NCBI GenBank assembly: GCA_011050675.1
Contig: DRFI01000017.1
Coordinates: forward strand, 1 to 64,000
Direction: 5' to 3'
Origin: Maribacter sp.
Lineage (GTDB): Bacteria > Bacteroidota > Bacteroidia > Flavobacteriales > Flavobacteriaceae
DNA length: 64,000 bases
The notes beneath the pieces were generated by a model, which searched no databases, was not told the origin of the DNA, and worked only from the letters and a program-made list of their open reading frames with translations. The position numbers and the translations under genes are program-made. Of the stretch, positions 27,532-35,638 are shown piece by piece (within the stretch, counting starts at the first letter, position 1; every line of letters starts with the position of its first letter).

Positions 27532-30500
27532 TTGCTTTAAAATACTCTTTAACCTTTGTTTGAAAATTTTGCCGCAAAGGTAAGCTTTGCCTATTTAAAA
27601 TTTCAACTTCATTATGATAATTATCTAATAATGAGGGTTTAGTAGTAATGGGATTTGTGAAATCTTTAGTATTTCTGCTACTTTCTCGTTCAGACTTCTC
27701 CCCCTGCTTTAAAGCTGCATTTTCTAATTTCAATAATTCATATTGTATAGTGTTGACTTTGTTGATTGTACGCTGTGTTATTCCGTTTTCTAATAAGTCA
27801 TTCTCAAAATCTTCCATTTGTTTAATTAGTTTTTGACCAAGTTTTTGATCTCCGCTATTAATCATGTTTTTTAGTTGATTTTCCAATTCTTGTCTAATTT
27901 TCTGTTGGCTTTGGTAAATTTCATAGATTTCTCTTAATTCAGCTTCACTTATTGAGCCCTGTCCTTGTCCCTCCCCACCATTTATACCGTTTTGTCCATT
28001 TCCTTGCCCCTCACTTCCTCCTTGTCCATTTTTATTGTTTTTTCCATTACCATTTTCGCCATTTTCATCTTCTCCTATTTTACCATTAGCACCCTGTTTA
28101 CCGCTTTCTCCATGTTTTCCACCATCTCCTTTTTCTCCATTTTCACCCTGTTTTCCTTCACCACTTTTTCCTTCTTTACCAGATTTGCCTTGCTGTCCCA
28201 TTTTTTCGCCCAATTGTTGCTGCCCTTTTATAATATCAGGTAATTGAAAACCTCCTTGGCTTTGTCCAGAGCCTTTTCCCATTTGCATACTCTCTTGCAT
28301 ATTATCCATAACACCGGCAAGAAAATCAGCAAGACTATTTGCGGCAGTTAGAACGTATTTTTGATGCGATATGCCTTGAAACATTTGCCCATCTGCCATC
28401 GTTTCTAATGATTTATCAATATTGTAATACACTTCGGTTATTTGCTCATTTACAAATTCTGAAAGTTCAGCTTGTCTAAGTGATAATGCGAATAGGCTAT
28501 CGTCTACATGTTCAAAAAGACCTCTTAATTCATTTTGGTCACGAACAGTTTCTGAATATTGAGATGCATCTTGGTCTTCTTTAGCAGTAAGTTTATCAAA
28601 TAGTGTTTCTTGCTTAAATGAGAATATGATAAGGTTGTCAAGTATTTGTCGCAACATTTCTGCATCTTCAGCAACAGAAGAACCACCTCCACCACCAGAG
28701 GAAGACTCCCCTAATTGTTCGCTCATTTCTTTCATTTTATCTGCTGCTGATTTTTGTTTTTTACTGGCATCAGATTTTTGTTTTGATTCTGATGAATTAT
28801 CCGATTTTTCCTCTTTTTCTAGTTGTTCAAGGGCTTCTTTCTGATCTTTTTTTACTGATTCTTTCTTGTTATTATCTAATTTTATATCAATTGGTTTTTT
28901 GAGCTTTTCGTTGTTCTTTTTTAGGTCGTCCAATTCGTCTGAAAGCTTTTGGAATTCTTTATTTAATTCTTCTTGTTTATCAGTGGTATTTTCTTCTTTA
29001 TTTTTCTTAGATAATTCTTCTTGTTTCTTTGCAATATCGTCTAAATCTCTCGCTAGTTGAGATGCTTTTTCTGTAACATAATACCGTTTGGTCAGTTCTA
29101 ATAATTGCTCTAAACTTCTTTCACTGTTTTGTTGCTTCTTTCCTAGCTCCTCTAGGCGTTTGGTGAGATCTTCCTTTTTAATTTTATCAGCTACTTGGTT
29201 TAATTCTTCAAGAAGTTTTTGATTCTTTTTTGCTTCTTGCTCTTGTCGCTCTAAACGCTCTTGTAACAATTGGTTTAATTTGTTGTCCTTGTTTTCGTTA
29301 TTAAGATTTTCCTTTAGTTCTTTACTGAATTTTTGCATCTGTTGTTCTTGACGCTCTTGCTTTTTTAGGTAGTCTTTTATTTGATTTTTATCATTGAAAT
29401 TAAGACTTGTCTTTTCCTTTTGATTTTGGTTAATTTCTTCTAAAGACTCCTTTTGTTCTTTTGAACGCTGTAACGATTTATCTAATTCTTTAATTATAGA
29501 TTGTTGAGACTCAAGTTCTTTGTTTTTAAGTTGATTTTCGTCTAGCAATACCTGTTCATATAGTTGACTTTTTGCTTTCTTACCATTGTGTATGGCATCG
29601 TTATCTGTAACCTGAAAATAGAATCCATAATTTTTTCCAGCTTCTATTTCTAAACCTGATGGGAATGTGTAATAAAATTGCTCGTAATTATTTTTTGGCT
29701 TGTTAAGGCTAATCGTCTTTGACTCGTTTTCATTTCCAACTTCAAAATAAATTAAATCGATATTGGTTAAACCGTAATCATCTGTTGCACTACCCATGTA
29801 GTATGAAACATTCGGGTTAATGGAATCTAAAACCTGATTTACTTTAATTGTAGGATAGCCATCTTTTATAACTTTAAAATTATAGGCTAGTCGCTCATAA
29901 TCTTGCACGTTTTTGTTTGTAGTGGTTAATTCGTAGTTAAGGTCATTGTATACTCGTTGGTCAATAGAAAATGTGTTTTCCTTTTTATTAAAGGGTATTA
30001 TGGTGTCTTGGGTGTTTAGATTAATCTTATCGGTATTTTCTCCCTGTATTCTCCAAGTAATTTTCGTTCCTTCAGGAATTACAGCGTACCCGGTACTTTT
30101 TATTGTTTCATTTTTCTTTTTTAAATAGGACGGATATGTTAAATCCATGGTGAAATCTATAATGGAGGGTGTTTCTAATGCAACAAGGGTATATTCTCTT
30201 GAATTAATTTCATTTGCACTAAAATTGAAATTTGTGGTATTAATTGGAGGTGAAAAAGTATATTCATAGAACCCGTTTTGTTGTTGTAGCAAAATAGATT
30301 GGCCTTCAATTTTAATAAATACATTTTCTGGTTTTACGATTCCTTTTGTTGCAACTGAAATGGTGAAAGATTCGTCTTGTAAAGTGCTTAGTTTTTTTGA
30401 TAATATTTCAAACTTAAATGGAGCTGGTTTTTCGTAAGCTATTTCGTAGTTAACAACACGCACATAGGTTTTAAAAAAGTTATTCCAATTTCCCGAGAGG

Positions 30501-31000
30501 TATAATACTCCAACAATGAGTATTGGAATGATGGTATACTTTAAATATTTTAGGGAATCTTTAAAATCTATTGCATTAGAAAAAGGAATTGGGTCCATTT
30601 GTTTGGACCGTTGAGAGATACTGGCTAATAATAATTCAGATTGTTGAGGATTTTCTGCTAGGTCTAATAGGTTCGTTAACTTATCTCCTACTTCAGGGAA
30701 GTGCTTGCCAATAATAGTAGCAGCATCTTTTGGTCCTAATCTCTTTTTCAATTTTAAAAGATAAAAAATAGGAGTCAGTATATATTTGAAGAGTAAAAAG
30801 AGCTCAACACTTATAAATATTGCAAATAATACCAATCGGCCAGTTGTGTTCAACCATAAAAAATATTCTATTCCTAATATCATAAGGAAAAACAATAATC
30901 CTAAGGCAAAAAACAGTAAAATTCCTTTTAAAAGAACTTGAGAATAATGCTTTTGAATGAATTGATTTAACCGGTCTAAAATGTGCTTATAGTCTTGCAA
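27524..31000 (-). CDS. DUF4175 membrane protein with coiled coil and Gly-rich region
   Basis: A 1,158-residue membrane protein of the DUF4175 type, function unknown. The N-terminus has two close hydrophobic segments (about residues 20-75) and a third near 150-165. A large beta-rich extracytoplasmic part follows (about 170-500), then a very long Glu/Lys/Gln coiled coil (about 500-740), a Ser/Gly patch (SSSGGGGGSS), a helical domain, and a collagen-like low-complexity run of GKxGE/GENG-type triplets (about 935-1035). The final ~100 residues are helical again. It overlaps ybeY by eight bases and is probably first in the ybeY-mnmG operon, with a TATATTTG box upstream. In other Bacteroidota it sits in the same place. 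Confidence 0.85.
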   Translation of the reverse strand: MQDYKHILDRLNQFIQKHYSQVLLKGILLFFALGLLFFLMILGIEYFLWLNTTGRLVLFAIFISVELFLLFKYILTPIFYLLKLKKRLGPKDAATIIGKHFPEVGDKLTNLLDLAENPQQSELLLASISQRSKQMDPIPFSNAIDFKDSLKYLKYTIIPILIVGVLYLSGNWNNFFKTYVRVVNYEIAYEKPAPFKFEILSKKLSTLQDESFTISVATKGIVKPENVFIKIEGQSILLQQQNGFYEYTFSPPINTTNFNFSANEINSREYTLVALETPSIIDFTMDLTYPSYLKKKNETIKSTGYAVIPEGTKITWRIQGENTDKINLNTQDTIIPFNKKENTFSIDQRVYNDLNYELTTTNKNVQDYERLAYNFKVIKDGYPTIKVNQVLDSINPNVSYYMGSATDDYGLTNIDLIYFEVGNENESKTISLNKPKNNYEQFYYTFPSGLEIEAGKNYGFYFQVTDNDAIHNGKKAKSQLYEQVLLDENQLKNKELESQQSIIKELDKSLQRSKEQKESLEEINQNQKEKTSLNFNDKNQIKDYLKKQERQEQQMQKFSKELKENLNNENKDNKLNQLLQERLERQEQEAKKNQKLLEELNQVADKIKKEDLTKRLEELGKKQQNSERSLEQLLELTKRYYVTEKASQLARDLDDIAKKQEELSKKNKEENTTDKQEELNKEFQKLSDELDDLKKNNEKLKKPIDIKLDNNKKESVKKDQKEALEQLEKEEKSDNSSESKQKSDASKKQKSAADKMKEMSEQLGESSSGGGGGSSVAEDAEMLRQILDNLIIFSFKQETLFDKLTAKEDQDASQYSETVRDQNELRGLFEHVDDSLFALSLRQAELSEFVNEQITEVYYNIDKSLETMADGQMFQGISHQKYVLTAANSLADFLAGVMDNMQESMQMGKGSGQSQGGFQLPDIIKGQQQLGEKMGQQGKSGKEGKSGEGKQGENGEKGDGGKHGESGKQGANGKIGEDENGENGNGKNNKNGQGGSEGQGNGQNGINGGEGQGQGSISEAELREIYEIYQSQQKIRQELENQLKNMINSGDQKLGQKLIKQMEDFENDLLENGITQRTINKVNTIQYELLKLENAALKQGEKSERESSRNTKDFTNPITTKPSLLDNYHNEVEILNRQSLPLRQNFQTKVKEYFKAND

Positions 31001-31111
31001 TTGTCCTTTTTTATACCAAGATAACAGATTAAAAGACTGATTAGTAGGAATTATTTGTTAAAAGGAAATTCAACTCATTGTCAATTTAAACTAAAAAGGT
31101 CCGAAATATAT

Positions 31112-31119
31112 CAAATATA
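31112..31119 (-). promoter_or_regulatory. Promoter -7 box (TATATTTG) for the DUF4175-ybeY-mnmG operon
   Basis: On the minus strand TATATTTG fits the TAnnTTTG consensus, about 110 bases before the DUF4175 ATG. No obvious -33 TTG. Confidence 0.4.
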
Positions 31120-31177
31120 CATCGCACCCTTTAGAAAGTAATTCTTGGTAAATCTAATATGTTTCCATAATCACCTC

Positions 31178-31837
31178 CTAATTTAGTTGGTAAACTACAC
31201 CATTATCTTCAATAAGAAAGTAGTCTGTTTTATCAGTGGCTAAAGAATTATAGTTTTCTTGACTTAATACGTTGCTATAAACTGAAGAAACATTGGTACT
31301 ATAATTTGCTATTTCATAACTCACCGCAACCCATTCCCGAATTTCAAAATTGTTCAATTCTTCAGAAAAAGTTACAATCAATTGACCTTCAAAGTATTGA
31401 CTTTCTGGAGTAATTAACTTTGTTTCTGGTACAGATATTTCGGGATGTACAGAATAATCGTTAGAAGTAGTTAAATATGTTATAGTCGCTTTAGTTTTAT
31501 AAGTGTTTTGTGCTCTTGCAGTTACTACAATTTCATAGCTTGAATTTATTTCTAATTCCTCAACAATATATTCTATTTCGCTAAGATTTTCTGCTAGTGA
31601 TTCATCATCAAGAAACAAACTGTAGTTTACGCTACTTTCATTTGATGCTGTAACCTCTGTCCAAATAATTTTTGCACTTGTTTGAGTTATATTTTCAAAA
31701 TCTATATCGAAAGAACTTAGGGTAATTTCTTCTTGTTCATTGTCAACAAATTCAATAGCATCATCGGTATAATCTGAACTACACGCGCCTTAAGATAAAA
31801 TTAAAAAGTAGGTAAATAAGTGGTCATATTTTTTCAT
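31178..31837 (-). pseudogene. FN3-like lipoprotein gene with a stop codon in its signal peptide
   Basis: The frame starts MKKYDHLFTYFLILS, then a TAA (31790-31792), then GACSSDYTDDAIEFVDNEQ and stays open to 31178. Without the stop it would be a 219-residue lipoprotein with a typical lipobox (hydrophobic run, then GAC). The mature part looks like one or two fibronectin-type III-like modules (AKIIWTEVTASNESSVNYSL, and later YEIVVTARAQNTYKTKA). A re-start at the next ATG (31618) would give a 146-residue protein without export signal, so a functional product is unlikely unless the stop is a sequencing error or is read through. Isolated between the DUF4175 operon and gltX. Confidence 0.7.
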
Positions 31838-32029
31838 AAAAACGATTCATGGTTACAATTCGTATGGTTTTTAAATACTTAAAAGACCTGAATTTTCTAT
31901 TTAAAATTAAGTGGTGTTTTAAATAAATTATAATATAATTTGATAGATTGATAATGAGATATTAGATTATCAATTGATTGTTGATATAATAAATTAATAT
32001 TTGAAGCTTAATGACTAAGCCTGTTTTTA

Positions 32030-32037
32030 TACCTTTG
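32030..32037 (+). promoter_or_regulatory. Promoter -7 box (TACCTTTG) for gltX
   Basis: TACCTTTG matches the Bacteroidota -7 consensus and ends only four bases before the gltX ATG. If used, the transcript would begin at or near the ATG (leaderless). No -33 TTG at the standard distance. Confidence 0.4.
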
Positions 32038-32041
32038 TTAC

Positions 32042-33550
32042 ATGACAAAAAAAGTACGTGTTCGTTTTGCTCCTAGTCCTACAGGACCTTTACATATTGG
32101 CGGTGTTCGTACTGCCCTATTTAATTATTTATTTGCCAAAAAACATGGTGGCGATTTTATACTACGTATAGAAGATACCGACCAAAATAGATATGTAGAA
32201 GGTGCGGAGCAATATATTATAGATTCATTAAACTGGTGCGGAATTCCTTTTGATGAAGGTATTGGTAAAGATGGTGGTTTTGGTCCGTATAGACAGAGCG
32301 AGCGTAAATTGTTATATAAAAAATATGCTGACGACTTAATTGAAAGTGGTAATGCGTATTATGCTTTTGATTCTTCAGAAAGTCTAGATGCACACAGAAA
32401 AGACCATGAAGAAAAAGGGAAAACCTTTATCTACAACTGGCATAATAGGTTAAAACTTGACAATTCTTTGTCATTAATGCCAGAAGAAGTAAAAAGTAGG
32501 TTGGATAATGGGGTCGATTATGTTATTCGTTTTTTAACTCCCCCAGATGAAAAATTACATTTAAAAGATTTAATACGAGGTTCTATTCAAATAGATACCA
32601 ATGTGTTAGATGATAAAGTGCTTTTTAAAAGTGATGGTATGCCAACATATCATTTGGCAAATATTGTTGATGACCATTTAATGGAAATTACCCATGTGAT
32701 ACGTGGAGAAGAATGGTTGCCTTCAATGGCGTTGCACAAACAATTGTATGATGCATTTGGTTGGGATTCTCCAAAATTCGCACATTTACCATTAATAATG
32801 AAACCTGTTGGAAAAGGTAAGTTAAGTAAGCGCGATGGTGAGAAAATGGGCTTTCCTGTTTTTCCGCTTTCTTGGAACGAATCTGTAGGCTATAAAGAAT
32901 CTGGTTATTTCCCAGAAGCGGTTATAAATTTCTTGGCTTTATTAGGATGGAATCCTGGTACAGAACAAGAGCTGTTTTCATTAGATGAATTGGTAGAAAC
33001 GTTTAGTTTAGACCGTGTAAATAAGTCTGGTGCTCGTTTTGATCCAGAAAAGACCAAATGGTACAACCAACATTATCTACAAGAAACGGCTGATGAAGTA
33101 CTAGCCGAAATGTTCTTGCCAACTGTAAAAGAACACATTACAGAAGAAGGAAAATTGAATTTAGAGTACATTACTAAAGTTGTTACTTTAATAAAAGAAC
33201 GTGCGGTTTTCGTTTCTGATTTTTGGGATTTAAGTGATTACTTTTTTAAGGCTCCTTTAGAATACAATGAAAAGGCTGCTAAAAAACAATGGAAAGAAGA
33301 TACTGAAGCAATCATGAATGATCTTATTTCTGTTGTAGAACCTATAGAAGATTTTTCTTCAGAAAATACCGAGAGCATTGTAAAATCTTGGATTGGGGAG
33401 AAGGAATTGTCTTTCGGAAAAGTAATGCCTCCTCTGCGTCTGTTCTTAGTTGGTGATATGAAAGGACCTCATATTTTCGACATTATGGCAATGATTGGAA
33501 AAGAGGAAAGTATTTCTCGTATAAAAATAGCGCTAAATACATTAGGTTAA
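32042..33550 (+). CDS. gltX: Glutamate--tRNA ligase
   Basis: Class I aminoacyl-tRNA synthetase of 502 residues that charges tRNA-Glu. RFAPSPTGPLHIGGVRTALF near the start contains the HIGH-type ATP motif, followed by FILRIEDTDQNRYV, and the KMSKS-type motif appears as KLSKRDG at about residue 261. HLANIVDDHLMEITHVIRGE is the conserved acceptor-binding part. Full length for a bacterial GluRS. It is transcribed alone from a box just before the ATG; a long perfect hairpin follows the stop. Confidence 0.97.
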   Translation: MTKKVRVRFAPSPTGPLHIGGVRTALFNYLFAKKHGGDFILRIEDTDQNRYVEGAEQYIIDSLNWCGIPFDEGIGKDGGFGPYRQSERKLLYKKYADDLIESGNAYYAFDSSESLDAHRKDHEEKGKTFIYNWHNRLKLDNSLSLMPEEVKSRLDNGVDYVIRFLTPPDEKLHLKDLIRGSIQIDTNVLDDKVLFKSDGMPTYHLANIVDDHLMEITHVIRGEEWLPSMALHKQLYDAFGWDSPKFAHLPLIMKPVGKGKLSKRDGEKMGFPVFPLSWNESVGYKESGYFPEAVINFLALLGWNPGTEQELFSLDELVETFSLDRVNKSGARFDPEKTKWYNQHYLQETADEVLAEMFLPTVKEHITEEGKLNLEYITKVVTLIKERAVFVSDFWDLSDYFFKAPLEYNEKAAKKQWKEDTEAIMNDLISVVEPIEDFSSENTESIVKSWIGEKELSFGKVMPPLRLFLVGDMKGPHIFDIMAMIGKEESISRIKIALNTLG

Positions 33551-33555
33551 TTATT

Positions 33556-33596
33556 AATTTTCAAGGAAGTAAGAACTGCTTACTTCCTTGAAAATT
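33556..33596 (+). terminator. 18-bp perfect hairpin after gltX
   Basis: Arms 33556-33573 and 33579-33596 are exactly complementary (18 bp), loop AACTG. The right arm ends in AAAATT rather than a T-run, so it may be a terminator or a transcript 3'-end stabiliser. Confidence 0.55.
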
Positions 33597-33927
33597 TACC
33601 TAAAAATTCTACTGTCTTTTGTAGATACGAAAGTTTGGTCATGATAATTTACTGCAACTAGATTGTAGTTCTCTCCGCACTTTAAAACTCAAACAAAATA
33701 TCTCCTCTTGATATTTTGTTGATAAGCCAAAAAGTATTTAAAATATAGTAGCTCAACTTTAAATTGTACTCTAAACTCTTTAATATAATATTAAGATCAG
33801 TTTCTGCTGCTTTACGAGCGTTTTTACGGGGTTTGAAAATAAAAATCGACCCTTCGGGTCTTTTAACAGTTTAGAGTGGCTTAAAACACGGCATGTTTAA
33901 ATTTATAATGAAACGTTTAAGGCTCGT
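33597..33927. other. Intergenic region between gltX and rlmF
   Basis: About 330 bases with no credible gene. It contains an ACAAAATATC/GATATTTTGT inverted repeat near 33693-33719 and the rlmF terminator at 33848. Nothing else recognised. Confidence 0.4.
33848..33864. terminator. Terminator for rlmF (also usable from gltX side)
   Basis: Stem GACCC/GGGTC with loop TTC, followed by TTTT on the + strand and, read on the minus strand, by GATTTTTATTTT. It lies about 65 bases beyond the rlmF stop. Confidence 0.6.
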
Positions 33928-34899
33928 TTACTTACTTTCCCAACGTTCTTCTGACCATGCTTTCATTTCGGTTGGCGATAGAAATGTCCAAGCAATTATT
34001 CTACTCATCTTATTCCCTTGTCCCATTGGTGTGGTCTTGTGTTCTACAACGCCCACTTTTTCTAACCTATCATAGAATGAACGTAAATTTGATTGTTTAG
34101 AAACTAGTGTAGAAAACCAAGCGGAATTTTTAGAAAATTGTGCGCTTTCATTGATCATATTCAAAACAAAGCGTTTTTCTCCGCCATCTGTCCAAAGTTC
34201 TCCACCTTGACCGCTAAAATTCAGTTCAGCTTTCTTAATTCTTTTTTTCTTTAGATTAGTCAACTTACGTAAAGTACCCGCCTCGGCTTCTGCTTGAGTA
34301 GCATGAAATGGAGGGTTGCAAATAGTCAAATCAACTTTTTCAGTTTCTTTCAAAACTCCCAAAAAAATATGCTCAGGTTTTGGCTGTACTCTAAATTCTA
34401 CTTTACCATGAAGAGAAGGGTTTGATGTTACAATTTTTTGTGCAGCTTCAATTCCCTTAGGGTCAATGTCAGTACCAATAAACGACCAACCGTATTCGCT
34501 ATTTCCAACGATTGGATATACACAATTGGCTCCTACCCCAATATCTAAACACTTTATTGCGTCACCTTTTACTAAAACCCCATCATTACTTGCAGCTAAA
34601 ATATCAGAAATGTGATGTATGTAATCTGCGCGACCAGGTATTGGCGGACAAAGAAAACCATCTGGTATATCCCAAAAATCTAAACCATATTGAGAAATCA
34701 AAAGAGCTTTGTTTAAAGCTTTTACAGCCTTTGGATTAAAGAAATCAACAGTGAAATTTCCATATTTATTTTTGGTAACAAACTCCTTCAGTTCAGGGTT
34801 TACCACCTTTAGTTCTTTTAAATCGTAACGACCAGTATGTTTATTTCTAGGGTGTAAAGTTGGTTTTTCTAATTCCTCTTTCTTCTTTGAGTCTGCCAT
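33928..34899 (-). CDS. rlmF: 23S rRNA (adenine(1618)-N(6))-methyltransferase
   Basis: RlmF, 323 residues, methylates A1618 of 23S rRNA. LHPRNKHTGRYDLKEL at the N-terminus, DFWDIPDGFLCPPIPGRADY and the N6-adenine methyltransferase signature NPPF (in ICNPPFHAT) are diagnostic; the SAM pocket is CLDIGVGANCVYPIVG. The C-terminal part has the family's KTTPMGQGNK motif. Length agrees with the family. A TAGCTTTG box is 24 bases before the ATG. Confidence 0.95.
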   Translation of the reverse strand: MADSKKKEELEKPTLHPRNKHTGRYDLKELKVVNPELKEFVTKNKYGNFTVDFFNPKAVKALNKALLISQYGLDFWDIPDGFLCPPIPGRADYIHHISDILAASNDGVLVKGDAIKCLDIGVGANCVYPIVGNSEYGWSFIGTDIDPKGIEAAQKIVTSNPSLHGKVEFRVQPKPEHIFLGVLKETEKVDLTICNPPFHATQAEAEAGTLRKLTNLKKKRIKKAELNFSGQGGELWTDGGEKRFVLNMINESAQFSKNSAWFSTLVSKQSNLRSFYDRLEKVGVVEHKTTPMGQGNKMSRIIAWTFLSPTEMKAWSEERWESK

Positions 34900-34923
34900 A
34901 ATAAAAATTAGTTATTGAGACTT

Positions 34924-34931
34924 CAAAGCTA
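34924..34931 (-). promoter_or_regulatory. Promoter -7 box (TAGCTTTG) for rlmF
   Basis: On the minus strand TAGCTTTG matches TAnnTTTG about 25 bases upstream of the rlmF ATG, in the 42-base gap after the PepSY gene. Confidence 0.4.
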
Positions 34932-34941
34932 AAGCAATTTT

Positions 34942-35520
34942 TTAAGCACTAGCTTTATTTCTTCGCATCCTCTTTGGTCCATACCATAGCCAAAACCCAG
35001 TAATCGTAAAAACTAGTAGGGCTACACCCATAACCGTGGTGTAAAATACTTTTATTTGATTATTACTAGTACTTAAATAATGATCTAAAATAGAACCATC
35101 GTGTATTTGTTCTATGATATCTGAGTATCTTCTTTCTACATGTAATATTTGACCAGTTGTTCCATCTACTTGTAGACTCCATATATGATTGGTGTAAACG
35201 AATTTCACCATCCCTTTATCTTTTCTAATATCTATTCTGTCAATTTTTGTGGACAAATCAGGCGATATAGAATCTAAGAGATAAGTATTTGCGATGGTGT
35301 GTAAACGATCAACGGGTAACCAATCTTTTAAGTTGGTGGATACTCCCTCATAAGATTTAGATAAAATGATTCCTCCGCTGTGTTTTTTCCACCCTAAAAG
35401 GAGTCCGCTAATTGCAATAAAGAAAAAGAAGATAAATAGTGCAGCACCAGTAACCCTGTGTACTTTTCTAAAATTACGCAACCATTTCGCTTGTGTCTGT
35501 CTTTTAGTATCTTTTTGCAT
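34942..35520 (-). CDS. PepSY-associated transmembrane protein
   Basis: A 192-residue membrane protein. The N-terminal KVHRVTGAALFIFFFFIAIS is the first helix and the PepSY_TM signature (His in a helix start); the middle ~100 residues form the extracytoplasmic PepSY-like segment; the C-terminal helix is VMGVALLVFTITGFWLWYGP. Proteins of this class are linked to iron or haem reduction or to inhibition of peptidases, but a specific role cannot be assigned here. It lies between rlmF and the M14 peptidase on the same strand. Confidence 0.82.
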   Translation of the reverse strand: MQKDTKRQTQAKWLRNFRKVHRVTGAALFIFFFFIAISGLLLGWKKHSGGIILSKSYEGVSTNLKDWLPVDRLHTIANTYLLDSISPDLSTKIDRIDIRKDKGMVKFVYTNHIWSLQVDGTTGQILHVERRYSDIIEQIHDGSILDHYLSTSNNQIKVFYTTVMGVALLVFTITGFWLWYGPKRMRRNKASA

Positions 35521-35638
35521 TAGTTTGGTCGGTTAACAGGCAATATAATCAGATTTATAAAAGCGTTATTAGAAGGAATTGTTAAAATAAAATGTTTAAC
35601 ATTTTAAAGCAATTTAAGAGCAATTATTCTGGTAGATT

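Noticed and set aside
27965-28247. Plus-strand frames opposite the Gly-rich part of the DUF4175 gene
   Set aside because: Phe/Ser/Pro-rich low complexity, exactly what the complement of Gly/Glu/Lys triplets gives.
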